Positions 33,936-42,844 of a stretch of DNA of 64,000 nucleotides are shown here, piece after piece; the first letter of the stretch is position 1; every line of letters starts with the position of its first letter. Under the pieces are notes generated by a model, which was given only the letters and a program-made list of their open reading frames with translations, was not told where the DNA came from and made no database searches. A program made the translations under genes and the position numbers. The stretch comes from Anderseniella sp. Alg231-50 (GTDB lineage: Bacteria > Pseudomonadota > Alphaproteobacteria > Rhizobiales > Aestuariivirgaceae): NCBI RefSeq assembly GCF_900149695.1, contig NZ_LT703004.1:186001-250000 (forward strand). Reading direction: 5' to 3'.

Positions 33936-35825
33936 TTATTTGTCAGCTTTCAGACTGAGGGCAATTTCCTCGGCCGTCATGCCACGGGCTTCATAGTTCT
34001 CCGCCAGCTTGCGCAATGCCTCGTCAGCCTCGCGCTGGCGATTCCACATGGATGAGTAGACGCCATCATGCTCAAGCAACTGGGCATGGGTACCGCGCTC
34101 CGCGATCCGGCCTTCTCCCAATACGATTATCTGGTCAGCGTCGACGACGGTTGACAGCCGGTGGGCGATAACCAGCGTCGTGCGATCTTTCGACACCAGC
34201 TTGAGCGCTGCCTGGATATCCTGCTCGGTCATTGTGTCGAGTGCGGAAGTGGCCTCGTCCAGTATCAGGATCGGAGGACCCTTCAATATGGTGCGCGCTA
34301 TCGAGACGCGCTGCTTTTCACCGCCGGACAGTTTCAGCCCGCGTTCCCCGACCATGGCATCGTAGCCGTCCGGCAAATCAAGAATAAAGTCATGTATCTG
34401 AGCCAGTTTGGCGGCGGCCTCGACTTCCTCATCGGTTGCGTCCGGGCGGCCATAGCGGATGTTATAGCGGATCGTGTCGTTGAACAGGACAGTGTCCTGC
34501 GGCACCATGCCGACTGCGGCGCGCAGTGACTTTTGCGTCACTTCGCGAACATCCTGGCCATCAATGGAGATGCTGCCGCCGGTGACGTCATAGAACCGGT
34601 AGATGAGCCGCGAGATGGTTGATTTGCCGGCCCCTGACGGCCCGACAATGGCAAAGGTCTGTCCGGCGGGAACTTCAAAATCCAGCCCGTTCAGGATAGC
34701 GCGTTCAGCATCATAGGAGAAATCCACGCTGCTGAAGCGAATTACACCATCGCTGACTTCAAGCTGCCGCGCATCCGGTGCATCAACGATTTCCTCCTCA
34801 ACGGACAGCAGGTCGAACATCTGTTCGATATCGGCCAGGCCCTGCCGGATTTCGCGGTACACGAAACCGATGAAGTTCAACGGCACAGACAACTGCATCA
34901 GCATGACATTGATGAACACAAAGTCACCGATCGTCTGCTTGCCGGCCTGCACTTCCAGCGCCGACATCACCATCACGATGGTCATGCCGGTTCCGAATAT
35001 CAGTCCCTGTCCGAAATTGAGCCAGCCGAGCGAAGTCCATGTCTTGGTGGCCGAGGACTCGTAGCGCTGCATGGACTTGTCGAAACGGCTCGCCTCCATC
35101 TCCTCATTGCCGAAATACTTCACGGTTTCGAAGTTCAGCAGGCTGTCGATAGCCTTGGTGTTGGCCTCGTTGTCAGACTCGTTCATTTCCTTGCGGATGT
35201 TGATGCGCCAGTCGCTGGCACGCACGGTGAACCAGGAATACAACCACACCACTGCCGCGATAACGGCCACATAGCTCCAGCCATAGGAATAGGCGAAAAT
35301 TGCCGCGGTGAGCGCGAACTCCAGAATGGTCGGTGCGGTGTTCAAAATGGTGAACCGCACTATGATCTCGATACCCTTGGTGCCGCGCTCGATAATACGG
35401 GACAGGCCGCCGGTCCTGCGTTCCAGATGAAAGCGCAGGGACAACTTGTGCATGTGCTTGAATGTACGGAAGGCAAGTTGCCGGACGGCATGCTGGCCTA
35501 CCCGTGCAAACAGGGCATCGCGCAACTGGTTGAAGCCCCATTGCGTAACCCGGGCCACATTGTAGCCAAGCACCAGCATGACCGGTGTCAGGAGCCAGAC
35601 CGGCAACAATGCCGGAGCCTCCAGCTTGCCGTTGAGGGCGTCTGTTGCGTACTTGAAAAAGTACGGCACTATGACAAGCACCAGTTTTGCAATCACCAGA
35701 AACAGCGTTGCCCACAACACCCGGATTTTCAGGTCCGGCCGGTCTGACGGCCACATGTATGGCCACAGATTACGGATCGTGCGGATCGTGGAACCGCTGT
35801 CGGCGGAAACTTTTTTACCGGTCAA
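33936..35825 (-). CDS. Atm1-type ABC exporter, metal/glutathione-conjugate
   Basis: A 629-residue half-transporter with a six-helix transmembrane domain (about 1-340) and an ATPase domain. Walker A is GPSGAGKSTISR near residue 400, signature LSGGEKQRVSIARTIL near residue 500, and Walker B PILILDEATSALD. The transmembrane part has the Atm1 hallmark of a conserved stretch FGNEEMEASRFDKSM and an N-terminal YMWPSDRPDLKIRV. Atm1 proteins export glutathione conjugates of metals or persulfides, and bacterial ones give tolerance to heavy metals. It begins 11 bp after an ArsR-family sensor, supporting metal-responsive export. Confidence 0.88.
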   Translation of the reverse strand: MTGKKVSADSGSTIRTIRNLWPYMWPSDRPDLKIRVLWATLFLVIAKLVLVIVPYFFKYATDALNGKLEAPALLPVWLLTPVMLVLGYNVARVTQWGFNQLRDALFARVGQHAVRQLAFRTFKHMHKLSLRFHLERRTGGLSRIIERGTKGIEIIVRFTILNTAPTILEFALTAAIFAYSYGWSYVAVIAAVVWLYSWFTVRASDWRINIRKEMNESDNEANTKAIDSLLNFETVKYFGNEEMEASRFDKSMQRYESSATKTWTSLGWLNFGQGLIFGTGMTIVMVMSALEVQAGKQTIGDFVFINVMLMQLSVPLNFIGFVYREIRQGLADIEQMFDLLSVEEEIVDAPDARQLEVSDGVIRFSSVDFSYDAERAILNGLDFEVPAGQTFAIVGPSGAGKSTISRLIYRFYDVTGGSISIDGQDVREVTQKSLRAAVGMVPQDTVLFNDTIRYNIRYGRPDATDEEVEAAAKLAQIHDFILDLPDGYDAMVGERGLKLSGGEKQRVSIARTILKGPPILILDEATSALDTMTEQDIQAALKLVSKDRTTLVIAHRLSTVVDADQIIVLGEGRIAERGTHAQLLEHDGVYSSMWNRQREADEALRKLAENYEARGMTAEEIALSLKADK

Positions 35826-35836
35826 AACTACATGCC

Positions 35837-36196
35837 TTAGGGGTTAGCGGATGCCTGCTGCATACAGCAATCATGAACGAGTTCATGGATTGCTGAAGAT
35901 ACGGACTGCAGCGCCTGCCTGTTCAATACGTAACGCGATTTGGGCCGCCGGGCTTCATAACTGACCAGACCGGCTTCGACCAACACTTTCAGATGTTGAG
36001 ACACAGTGGACTGCGCCAGATTCAGGTGTTCAACCACTTCGCGGCAGCAACACTCGTCGCAACACGCCAGCCGGCGCAGGATGGTTACTCGCGCCGGATG
36101 TCCCAACGCCGCCATGACAGATGCCATTCGGGCACTATCCACACTGTCCCGGACATCGGGCGGAGACGTGTTTCGATTGTCTTTTCGAGTATTCAT
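35837..36196 (-). CDS. ArsR/SmtB-family metal-responsive repressor
   Basis: A 119-residue winged-helix repressor. The start is ATG 36196; the longer frame to 36319 runs across the operator region and into the neighbouring promoter. The DNA-recognition helix is in LAQSTVSQHLKVLVEAGLV (about 60-78). Just before it is an unusually Cys-rich run, CCDECCCREVVEHL (Cys45, 46, 49, 50, 51), comparable in place to the ELCVCDL site of ArsR, and two more Cys follow near the C-terminus (HDCCMQQ). This suits thiophilic metals or arsenite. It heads the operon with the Atm1 exporter, and its start codon lies within a dyad operator. Confidence 0.85.
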   Translation of the reverse strand: MNTRKDNRNTSPPDVRDSVDSARMASVMAALGHPARVTILRRLACCDECCCREVVEHLNLAQSTVSQHLKVLVEAGLVSYEARRPKSRYVLNRQALQSVSSAIHELVHDCCMQQASANP

Positions 36197-36217
36197 CGTA
36201 AATCGACGATATACGAT
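36195..36217. promoter_or_regulatory. ArsR-type dyad operator over the arsR start
   Basis: ATCGTA (36195-36200) and TACGAT (36212-36217) form an inverted repeat with an 11-base spacer, overlapping the arsR start codon and lying about 90 bp upstream of the copper-chaperone gene. ArsR/SmtB repressors bind imperfect dyads of this size and usually block their own promoter. Regulation of the divergent chaperone gene from the same site is possible. Confidence 0.6.
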
Positions 36218-36306
36218 GAAGCGGACCACCACAAGGGCTGTATGTCGCATGGCCACAGCGCAACCGGCTTGGCATTTTGTCCGACACCAGAAGGACAGCC
36301 AAATCC

Positions 36307-36798
36307 ATGAAAAGAGCATACCTGATTGCCGCCCTCGCGGTACTCGGCGCAGCCGGCGGCGCCTACTCCGTCATGCATATGATGCACAGCGGACATCACG
36401 ACATGACCGTGCAGGCAACGGCCGGTGCACTGTCAATCGGCAACGCAAAAGCGCGCTTCCTGATCGAAGGCCGCCCCGGCGCAGTGTTTTTGAGCATCAA
36501 CAACAAAGGCAGTGCCGACAAGCTGGTTGCGGCATCATCCTCGTTGTCGCAACGGGTGGAACTGCACACTCATACGATGGACAACGGTGTCATGAAAATG
36601 CGCCCGGTCGATGTCATCGAAATCCCCGCCAACTCCATGACCGAGTTAAAATCAGGCGGGTATCACATCATGATGTTCGACGTGAAAACCAAGCCCGAGA
36701 AAGGTTCGCCGGTGCCTCTTACCCTGACCTTCGAAAATGCCGGCGACGTGCAGATCAACGCCATCGCCGGCGATGTTGGCGACACGCACAGCCACTAG
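36307..36798 (+). CDS. PCu(A)C-family periplasmic copper chaperone
   Basis: A 163-residue exported protein of the PCu(A)C (DUF461) family, which carries Cu(I) in the periplasm and helps load the CuA site of cytochrome oxidase. ATG 36307 starts a signal peptide (KRAYLIAALAVLGAAGGAYS). An extra His/Met-rich patch, MHMMHSGHHDM, follows and may add metal binding. The family motif H-x-M ... M ... H-x-M is visible as HTHTMDNGVMKM and, about 20 residues later, GGYHIMMF; the C-terminus ends in HSH. It is transcribed divergently from the ArsR/Atm1 operon. Confidence 0.88.
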   Translation: MKRAYLIAALAVLGAAGGAYSVMHMMHSGHHDMTVQATAGALSIGNAKARFLIEGRPGAVFLSINNKGSADKLVAASSSLSQRVELHTHTMDNGVMKMRPVDVIEIPANSMTELKSGGYHIMMFDVKTKPEKGSPVPLTLTFENAGDVQINAIAGDVGDTHSH

Positions 36799-36832
36799 GG
36801 CCTGCTGATACCAGTATAGCGTCTGCTGACTA

Positions 36833-38800
36833 TCAGTTGCACTCCGCGAGGGGCCGCTTGCACGCGGGATCAATGGACTCCGGTGCATCCGAACCTGGAG
36901 TCTCGAAAATCTGTCCGGGATAAATCCTGTCCGGATCGCGGATCTGATCCTTGTTGGCATCATAAATCACCGTGTACTGGCGACCCTTGCCGTAGATCAC
37001 ACGCGATATCTGCCAGAGGTTGTTGCCCGGCTGAATAACCACTTTTCCGGTTGCAGGCGGCGCGGTTGCAACCTGCTGGGTTTCAGTCGTTACCGCAGCA
37101 GTTTCGGTAGCCGCTGCTTCCGGTTCCGGTTTGGCAGCGTCGGCCGTCGGTTCATCATCCTCGGTACCTGGTATCAGATCTGCAGGCTTGGCCGGTTCAG
37201 CATCCGGCTCAACGGCAGCGACCTGCTGCTGGCTTGTGTCAGGTTTGGCAGGCTCGGTGGCAGCATCAGATTCGGCAACCGGCTGGACCGTTTCAGGCTT
37301 GGCCGGTTCCACAGAAGGCTCGACCGCCGCAGTCTGCTGAGTTGCATCGGGCTCGGCCGCAGCCGGGGCAACGTCTGCCTTGACTGTTTCGGCATCACCT
37401 TTGGCCTCAGATGTCGGCTGGGCTTCAGCCACCTCAGGCTTTTCGGCGGCCTGAGTTTCTTCAGCCGTTTTCACACCGTCTGCCGCCTTGGTATCGTCTG
37501 CAGCCGGTGCTTCGGATCCGGTCGGTGCTTCGGTTCCGGTCGATGCGGCCTGCGTATCGGCTGCGGCAACCTTTGCGGTCGCGTCCGGGTCTTCAGTCGC
37601 AGTCGTCTTCGTTTCAGGTTCAACCGCAGCAGTTGTGGTTGCCTCCGGTTTTGCCTGCTCTTCCTCAGCCTCTGTCTTGCGCTGCGCCTGAAGGCTGGCA
37701 ATGCGTTCCGCAGACTCACGGAAGAACGGCATTTCAATACGCTCTTTCACGTTTCCGTCCGATGCGAGTTCATCGGTGCGCAAGGTGTGAGGACCCGATG
37801 CAATTTCACGACCTGCTGTAAAAGACCATGCCCCATCGCTACCAGCGACCGTTTCGCCGGTGAACCGGTTGTCGACATAAACACGCACCCTGCTGTCAGG
37901 GGCCGATCGTCCCGAGAATGTAGTCAGTCCTGCCTCGTTGTAATCGACGACGTCAACGGTCAATCTGCGTGCTGTCGATGTGGGCTCCGGCGCAGTGGCC
38001 GTGGCAGGCGGTTCCAGGGCAGCGGTTTTCGATTCAGCGGCAGGTTGCTGGCCCGCAGCCGTGGAATCTTCAGCACTCTTGCTCGTGGTGCTTTCCGGTG
38101 CAGCCTCAGCCTGCTTGACTTCCGCGGCCTCCGGCTTCTGCAGCACCTTTGACGGTTTGGCAGTTTCACTCAACACAATGAGCGGTTGCGTGCCCGGCTG
38201 ATCGGGAACCGTCAGCGCGACACTTTGTTCAGCGAGCTTGATTTCACCGGCGGCATTTTCAGTCTGTATCTGCATCTGATGAGCGCCGGCCGGCATGGGT
38301 TCTGCCGGTATCACGACCCATTCACCACGGTCATTGGCCTGTGTCTCGCCGGCAACTTTCTCGTTGATCAACAGGCGAACCGTAGCGCCCGGCTCTGCCC
38401 GGCCTGCAAGCACCGCTGATCCGTCTTCTTCAACCCGTACAATATCAAATGACGCCCCTTCCGGCTCCGCTTCGGCAGCTTCCGGTTTTGCGGTGTCATC
38501 GCCAAGTTTTGCTACAGGCGCCGTTTCAGCCGATGGAGCCGTTTCTACTTTCTCAGGCTCAGGCGCAACAACAGCGACTTTTTCCTCAGCCTTTTCCGCC
38601 GGGGCAGTTTTTGTTTCAGCAGATTGCTGGGTGGCCGGCGGTGTCGAAACCGCTTCGGCAGGGTTGATCTTGATGGTCTGCGAACCTGAAGACAGTGAAG
38701 TCAGGGCCGATGGATCGTCCTGCAAACCTTTATAGCTGAGGGCCATCAGGCCGCCCGCACAAAGCACAGCAAGTGAACTGAACAATACAAGAGGCTTCAT
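36833..38800 (-). CDS. Exported LysM protein with long acidic Ala/Glu/Pro linkers
   Basis: A 655-residue protein with an N-terminal signal or anchor (LVLFSSLAVLCAGGLMALSY), two Ig-like or bacterial adhesion-type segments (VRVEEDGSAVLAGRAEPGATV near 122 and VVDYNEAGLTTFSGRSAPDS near 285), and a C-terminal LysM domain (KVVIQPGNNLWQISRVIYGKG to YPGQIFETP). Between them lie long acidic low-complexity stretches with near-repeats such as AVEPSVEPAKPET and AVEPDAEPAKPAD. Alphaproteobacterial proteins of this plan are annotated as LysM peptidoglycan-binding proteins. No hydrolase domain is seen, so it probably bridges periplasmic partners and the cell wall. Confidence 0.85.
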   Translation of the reverse strand: MKPLVLFSSLAVLCAGGLMALSYKGLQDDPSALTSLSSGSQTIKINPAEAVSTPPATQQSAETKTAPAEKAEEKVAVVAPEPEKVETAPSAETAPVAKLGDDTAKPEAAEAEPEGASFDIVRVEEDGSAVLAGRAEPGATVRLLINEKVAGETQANDRGEWVVIPAEPMPAGAHQMQIQTENAAGEIKLAEQSVALTVPDQPGTQPLIVLSETAKPSKVLQKPEAAEVKQAEAAPESTTSKSAEDSTAAGQQPAAESKTAALEPPATATAPEPTSTARRLTVDVVDYNEAGLTTFSGRSAPDSRVRVYVDNRFTGETVAGSDGAWSFTAGREIASGPHTLRTDELASDGNVKERIEMPFFRESAERIASLQAQRKTEAEEEQAKPEATTTAAVEPETKTTATEDPDATAKVAAADTQAASTGTEAPTGSEAPAADDTKAADGVKTAEETQAAEKPEVAEAQPTSEAKGDAETVKADVAPAAAEPDATQQTAAVEPSVEPAKPETVQPVAESDAATEPAKPDTSQQQVAAVEPDAEPAKPADLIPGTEDDEPTADAAKPEPEAAATETAAVTTETQQVATAPPATGKVVIQPGNNLWQISRVIYGKGRQYTVIYDANKDQIRDPDRIYPGQIFETPGSDAPESIDPACKRPLAECN

Positions 38801-39107
38801 TTTCGTTCCCGTCGCTGGATCAGCATGATTTTCAGACTGGACTACCCAAAAACCATAAATCTGATCGCTTCCAAAGTGTTAGAGCAACTTTGCGGGCCCA
38901 CCTGAGCCCCCGTTGCCCCAATGTCCGCAATATGAACATAGAGTGCGTACAAGTTTGGCGCAATCTTTGCCTTACTACTTCCCTGCAAGGCTAAAGACAG
39001 ACCTGCCTGATGTCATCCCCCGTGTAGGAAGACAAAAGAGGCCGTACCCTCAAATTACCACACGCAATGCTTGACGCTAGCCCCTCACCCTGTGACACAA
39101 TGGTCAC
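38801..39107. other. 307-bp divergent intergenic region
   Basis: This gap separates the minus-strand LysM gene from the plus-strand LOG gene. I see no plausible gene. A -35-like TTGACG lies at 39071-39076, and a palindrome reaches the LOG start codon (39091-39108). The rest shows no clear repeats or hairpins apart from a short GGGC...GCCC near 38896. Confidence 0.4.
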
Positions 39108-39108
39108 A
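39091..39108. promoter_or_regulatory. Palindrome overlapping the LOG gene start
   Basis: TGTGAC (39091-39096) and GTCACA (39103-39108) form a perfect dyad with a 6-base spacer, whose last base is the A of the ATG. It resembles a CRP/FNR half-site arrangement, but TGTGA and TCACA are 8 rather than 6 bases apart. It could be an operator or a hairpin limiting translation. Confidence 0.4.
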
Positions 39109-39728
39109 TGGTATCGAATCGTTTCCCCGAATCTAATCTGTCTTTGTGCGTTTATTGCGGCTCCGGCGAAGGCCGCAGCCCGTCATATATGCAGGCTGCG
39201 CGCGACCTTGGATCATCCATGGCGGAAAACAATGTCGGGCTTGTTTATGGCGGCGGCGGCATTGGTCTCATGGGCGAAGTGGCGCGCACGGTCATCGCAG
39301 GCAACGCGCATGTGACCGGCATCATCCCGAAGTTCCTGATGAAGCGTGAGCGGATGCTTGAAGACGGCGGTCATGAACTGTTCATCGTGGATGACATGCA
39401 CGAGCGCAAAATGATGATGTTTGAACGTGCATCCGGATTTGTCGCCCTGCCCGGCGGTATCGGCACCCTGGAAGAACTGGTGGAGATCGCGACCTGGGCA
39501 CAACTGGGGCGACACAAGAAGCCGATCATCGTCGCCAATATAGACAATTACTGGCAACCGCTTCTGACGCTGGTTTCCCATATGAAGGAGGAACTGTTCA
39601 TCCGGGAAGGACTGGAAGTACATTTTGAAGTGGTTGATCGGGCAAAAGACATTGTGCCGGCGTTTCTTGACCGGCTGGCAACAGCAGGTACTGCGCCCGA
39701 GGACAGCGAGATTACAGAGTTGTTTTAG
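39108..39728 (+). CDS. LOG-family protein (TIGR00730), nucleotide 5'-phosphoribohydrolase
   Basis: A 206-residue Rossmann-fold protein. It opens with SLCVYCGSGEGRSP, then LVYGGGGIGLMGEVA, and carries the diagnostic PGGIGTLEE motif (115-123) preceded by the catalytic Arg region MMFERASGFVAL. LOG proteins hydrolyse nucleoside 5'-monophosphates, in some organisms releasing active cytokinins, in many bacteria acting on AMP or related nucleotides. It is a single gene, closed by a hairpin shared with the convergent EamA transporter. The physiological substrate here is unknown. Confidence 0.9.
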   Translation: MVSNRFPESNLSLCVYCGSGEGRSPSYMQAARDLGSSMAENNVGLVYGGGGIGLMGEVARTVIAGNAHVTGIIPKFLMKRERMLEDGGHELFIVDDMHERKMMMFERASGFVALPGGIGTLEELVEIATWAQLGRHKKPIIVANIDNYWQPLLTLVSHMKEELFIREGLEVHFEVVDRAKDIVPAFLDRLATAGTAPEDSEITELF

Positions 39729-39739
39729 GATCATAACGC

Positions 39740-39765
39740 GTGTTTGCCGGTCTTGCCGGAAACAC
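39740..39765. terminator. Hairpin between convergent LOG and EamA genes
   Basis: GTGTTT and CCGG (39740-39750, with one bulged G) pair with CCGG and AAACAC (39756-39765) around a TCTTG loop, a 10-bp stem in the 38-bp gap between two convergent stop codons. It lacks a long T-run on either side, so termination is probable but not certain. Confidence 0.5.
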
Positions 39766-39766
39766 C

Positions 39767-40648
39767 CTATTCGGACCTCGCCTTGCTGGCGACCAGCACA
39801 CCGGCACCGGCCAGCACCATGCCGGCCCACGCCAATGGCGGCATTGCCTCACCGAGCACGAACCAGGCCAGCAGCGATGCAACCGGCGGCACCAGAAACA
39901 AAAGCGCTGACACCCGGCTGACTTCGCCCGCCCGGATCATGTAAAGCAGTAACGATATGGCAATGATCGAATTGCCGATGACCAGATAAGCCAGGGACCA
40001 GAGAAGCTCAGGTGTGAAATTGACCTGCATGGTTTCGCGGAACCAGGCAATCGGCGCGATGGCCAGGAAACCGACTGCAAACTGCACCAGACTGGCAGTG
40101 ATCGGATGCTGGTTCAGGCCAAAGCGCTTTTCATATATTGAGCCAGCCGACATGGCGACCAACCCGATTACCGCGAACACGACGCCGATATAGGATGATG
40201 TGGAAATGTCCTGCCGCGATCCTATGACCATGACTGCGCCCGCGAGCCCGAGCGCCAGCCCGATCCAGCGATAACGCGAGACCATTTCCCTGACAAAATA
40301 AGGCGCGGCGATCGCCACCAGGATCGGCTGCAGCGATACGATCAGCGCCACGCCACCGGCCGACAGACCGTCGGCAAAGGCAAGGTATGTCATGCCGAAA
40401 TAGACCGCCTGCATGAGCAGCCCGGTCATGGCCAGGTGAAACCAGTTGATGGGCCGCTGTGGAACCCGCGGCCTGACGATGATGAACAGCGGGATCATCA
40501 ACCCGAGCACACAGGCATAACGCAACGCCAGGAATGTCATGGGTTCCGCGTACTGCAAGCCCAGCTTGGCGAAGGTGTAACCGCCCGACCACAGCAGCAG
40601 GAATACGAACGGCGCCAGGCTGATGGCCCAGGTGCGCAACCCGCTCAT
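39767..40648 (-). CDS. EamA/DMT-family transporter
   Basis: A 293-residue protein of the drug/metabolite transporter superfamily with ten hydrophobic helices formed by two EamA repeats. The first opens APFVFLLLWSGGYTFAKLGL, with the family's Trp/Ser-Gly in helix 1, and the second includes SAGSIYEKRFG. The start is ATG 40648, overlapping the rarD stop by four bases (ATGA); the longer frame upstream lies inside rarD. Substrates in this family range from amino acids to purines and cannot be read from sequence. It is the last gene of a minus-strand run of three transporters. Confidence 0.85.
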   Translation of the reverse strand: MSGLRTWAISLAPFVFLLLWSGGYTFAKLGLQYAEPMTFLALRYACVLGLMIPLFIIVRPRVPQRPINWFHLAMTGLLMQAVYFGMTYLAFADGLSAGGVALIVSLQPILVAIAAPYFVREMVSRYRWIGLALGLAGAVMVIGSRQDISTSSYIGVVFAVIGLVAMSAGSIYEKRFGLNQHPITASLVQFAVGFLAIAPIAWFRETMQVNFTPELLWSLAYLVIGNSIIAISLLLYMIRAGEVSRVSALLFLVPPVASLLAWFVLGEAMPPLAWAGMVLAGAGVLVASKARSE

Positions 40649-41550
40649 GATGCCACCGGCTGGCGGAGACTTGAAAAGGAATACAGGGCCAGTGCGGTCC
40701 AGATGAAACCGAAGGTTACAAGCTGAGCCGGCTGCATGGGTTCTTTCAGAACAAAAACAGCGGTCAGAAACAACATGGACGGCGCGATGTACTGCAGCAG
40801 ACCAAGGGTCGAGAAGCGGATGCGGCGGGCAGCGGTTGCAAAGAACATCAGCGGCAACGCCGTCATGGGGCCACATGCCAGCAATAATACAGTTGTTTTC
40901 CAGTCGGAGCCAAACGCCAGCGGGCCTTGCGTTCCGAGCCAGCTCACTACCGCAAGCCCCAGCACTGACAGGATGGCGCTTTCCACGAAAAAGCCCTGCA
41001 CTGGCCCGACATCAATTGTCTTGCGCAGGAAACCATAAGCGGAAAATGCGGCTCCCAGCAGCAGCGAGAGCCACGGAAGTACGCCAAGCGCCCAGGTCTG
41101 ATATGCAACGCCTACGACGGCCAGCGCTATCGCAACAATCTGCAGGGCCGTCATTTTCTCGCGCAGCACAAGATAGCCCACGGCCACGTTGAGCAGCGGA
41201 TTGATGTAAAAGGCCAATGATGTCTCCAGCGCCCGCCCGACGGCGACCGCCCACACAAACACGCCCCAGGAAATGGTCACCAGAAGCGTTGTCAGACACA
41301 TGAGCGCCAGCAATTTCGGGGTTTTCACCACCCGCAGCACGTCCTGGGTGCGGCCCATGACCAGCATCACTGCTGCTGCAATGGGAATTGACCAGAATGC
41401 CCGGTGTGCCACAACCTCCAGCGCGTTCACATGAGCCAGCAGCGCGAAAAACCCGGCATAGGTTCCCCACGTCAGATAGGCGATCAGCGCGCATATAATG
41501 CCGCTGCGGTTTGTAGCGGCTTCGTCGGGCGTGGTGGTTACGGTGGTCAT
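40645..41550 (-). CDS. rarD: RarD-type EamA transporter
   Basis: A 301-residue DMT transporter of the RarD (chloramphenicol-sensitive) subgroup. Hallmarks: GIICALIAYLTWGTYAGFFALL at the N-terminus, EVVAHRAFWSIP in helix 2, SWGVFVWAVAVGRALETSLAFYINPLL in the middle (here cited in part), and STLGLLQYIAPSMLFLTAVFV near the end. The ATG at 41550 is chosen; the frame upstream of it is not family-like. The function of RarD is unclear beyond small-molecule transport. It overlaps the next EamA gene and follows an MFS gene by 67 bp. Confidence 0.88.
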   Translation of the reverse strand: MTTVTTTPDEAATNRSGIICALIAYLTWGTYAGFFALLAHVNALEVVAHRAFWSIPIAAAVMLVMGRTQDVLRVVKTPKLLALMCLTTLLVTISWGVFVWAVAVGRALETSLAFYINPLLNVAVGYLVLREKMTALQIVAIALAVVGVAYQTWALGVLPWLSLLLGAAFSAYGFLRKTIDVGPVQGFFVESAILSVLGLAVVSWLGTQGPLAFGSDWKTTVLLLACGPMTALPLMFFATAARRIRFSTLGLLQYIAPSMLFLTAVFVLKEPMQPAQLVTFGFIWTALALYSFSSLRQPVAS

Positions 41551-41617
41551 AATGCAGCGACTATTGCCCGGCGAACAGAAAGGACGCAATGCGCGCCCGC
41601 GCATAGCGATACAATGT

Positions 41618-42808
41618 TCACTGCATGGCTCGTTCGCGCAGCGGCCACGTGGCAATAATGCCCAGTGCCGGGCCTGCGGTCATGACGGCAAGCGTTACCT
41701 GCCAGCCAACATACTCGGCAAGCACGGGCGTCAGTTGAACCGTTACGAAAGTCAGCAGAAATCCGAGCGCCGTCTGAAAAGTCATCAGGCTTCCGGCAAG
41801 TTGCGGCGGGGCGGCATCAGCCACGAGAGCAGAAAACTGGGCAGAGTCCGGGATGACCGTGATGCCCCAGAGTATGAAAAAGATGACGGTCAGCCACCAT
41901 GGACCGCCAAAGCTTGCCGCCGTCGCCAGACCTGCAACAAGCGAACCGGCCATGGCCAATATGGCGACATTTGCCTTGCCGATGCGATCAGCTGACCGTC
42001 CCGCCCAGATGCACGCCAGAGCCCCCAGGGCAATCGACAGAAACGCTGTCAGGCTTGCCAACCGGTTGGCATCCTGGGTGTCGAGTGACACTGCAAAGGA
42101 TGCAGCCGCAGCGACCGGCAGCCAGGCCCACATGGCGTAAAGCTCCCACATGTGACCGAGATAGCCGCCATAGGCACGCCGAATGCGTTTGTCGGTCCAG
42201 GCAAGTGTTATGGAACTGGCAGAAAATGACGGCGAGCGCGCGTGATGCGGACCGAGACCAGCCCCCAAAACAAACGCGCCGCCCACAAAGGCCGCGATGG
42301 ACGTGGAATACACCGCAACCCGCCAGTCGGCACCTCCCATCAGCGTTGCCAGATGCGGCAGCGAGGATCCGAATGTCAGCGCGCCAACCAGGATGGCCAC
42401 CAGCAGCCCGCGATCTTTCAGACCCCAGCCGGCGGCGATTTTCATGCCGACCGGATAAACCCCTGCCAGCATGACCCCGGTGACCAGGCGCAAAAGCACC
42501 GCAACAAGGCTCGCCGGCGAAACAAACGCAAGGCCAAGATTGGCGGCCGCCGCAATGCAGGCGCACAGCGCCAGTACGCGACGCGGGTCGAACCGGTCGG
42601 CGATACCCAGAAATGCCGAGATAAACGCGCCGAAGACAAACCCCAACTGCACTGCGCTGGACAATGCCGCCTGCTGGCCCGCACTCATGGTGACCTCGGC
42701 CATCATGCCGGGCAGTGTTGCCGACGACACGAACCACAGGCTGAGTGCAGCTACCTCCGCCAGAACCAGAAAGGTCATGGAGCGCAGTTTGGACGATGAT
42801 GACGTCAA
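41618..42808 (-). CDS. MFS transporter
   Basis: A 396-residue major facilitator with 12 hydrophobic helices. Features include AALSLWFVSSATLPGM in helix 1, the loop 2-3 region GIADRFDPRRVLAL in place of the usual GxLaDrxGrR, and a shorter similar ADRIGKANVAIL in the second half. The helix 1 Trp-Phe-Ser/Ala pattern is common in CynX/NNP-like carriers. The substrate is unknown. It lies 36 bp after cimA in the same minus-strand series. A start at 42778 (MTFLVL) is also possible. Confidence 0.82.
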   Translation of the reverse strand: MTSSSSKLRSMTFLVLAEVAALSLWFVSSATLPGMMAEVTMSAGQQAALSSAVQLGFVFGAFISAFLGIADRFDPRRVLALCACIAAAANLGLAFVSPASLVAVLLRLVTGVMLAGVYPVGMKIAAGWGLKDRGLLVAILVGALTFGSSLPHLATLMGGADWRVAVYSTSIAAFVGGAFVLGAGLGPHHARSPSFSASSITLAWTDKRIRRAYGGYLGHMWELYAMWAWLPVAAAASFAVSLDTQDANRLASLTAFLSIALGALACIWAGRSADRIGKANVAILAMAGSLVAGLATAASFGGPWWLTVIFFILWGITVIPDSAQFSALVADAAPPQLAGSLMTFQTALGFLLTFVTVQLTPVLAEYVGWQVTLAVMTAGPALGIIATWPLRERAMQ

Positions 42809-42844
42809 GACCTGTCCTCGACAGCCTGTAGAATCACACTCATT

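Noticed and set aside
36833-38800. LysM protein as a peptidoglycan hydrolase
   Set aside because: No NlpC/P60, M23, amidase or transglycosylase motif is visible; only binding-type domains and linkers.
39091-39108. CRP binding site
   Set aside because: The halves TGTGA and TCACA are 8 bases apart instead of 6 and the site covers the start codon, so only a generic dyad is reported.
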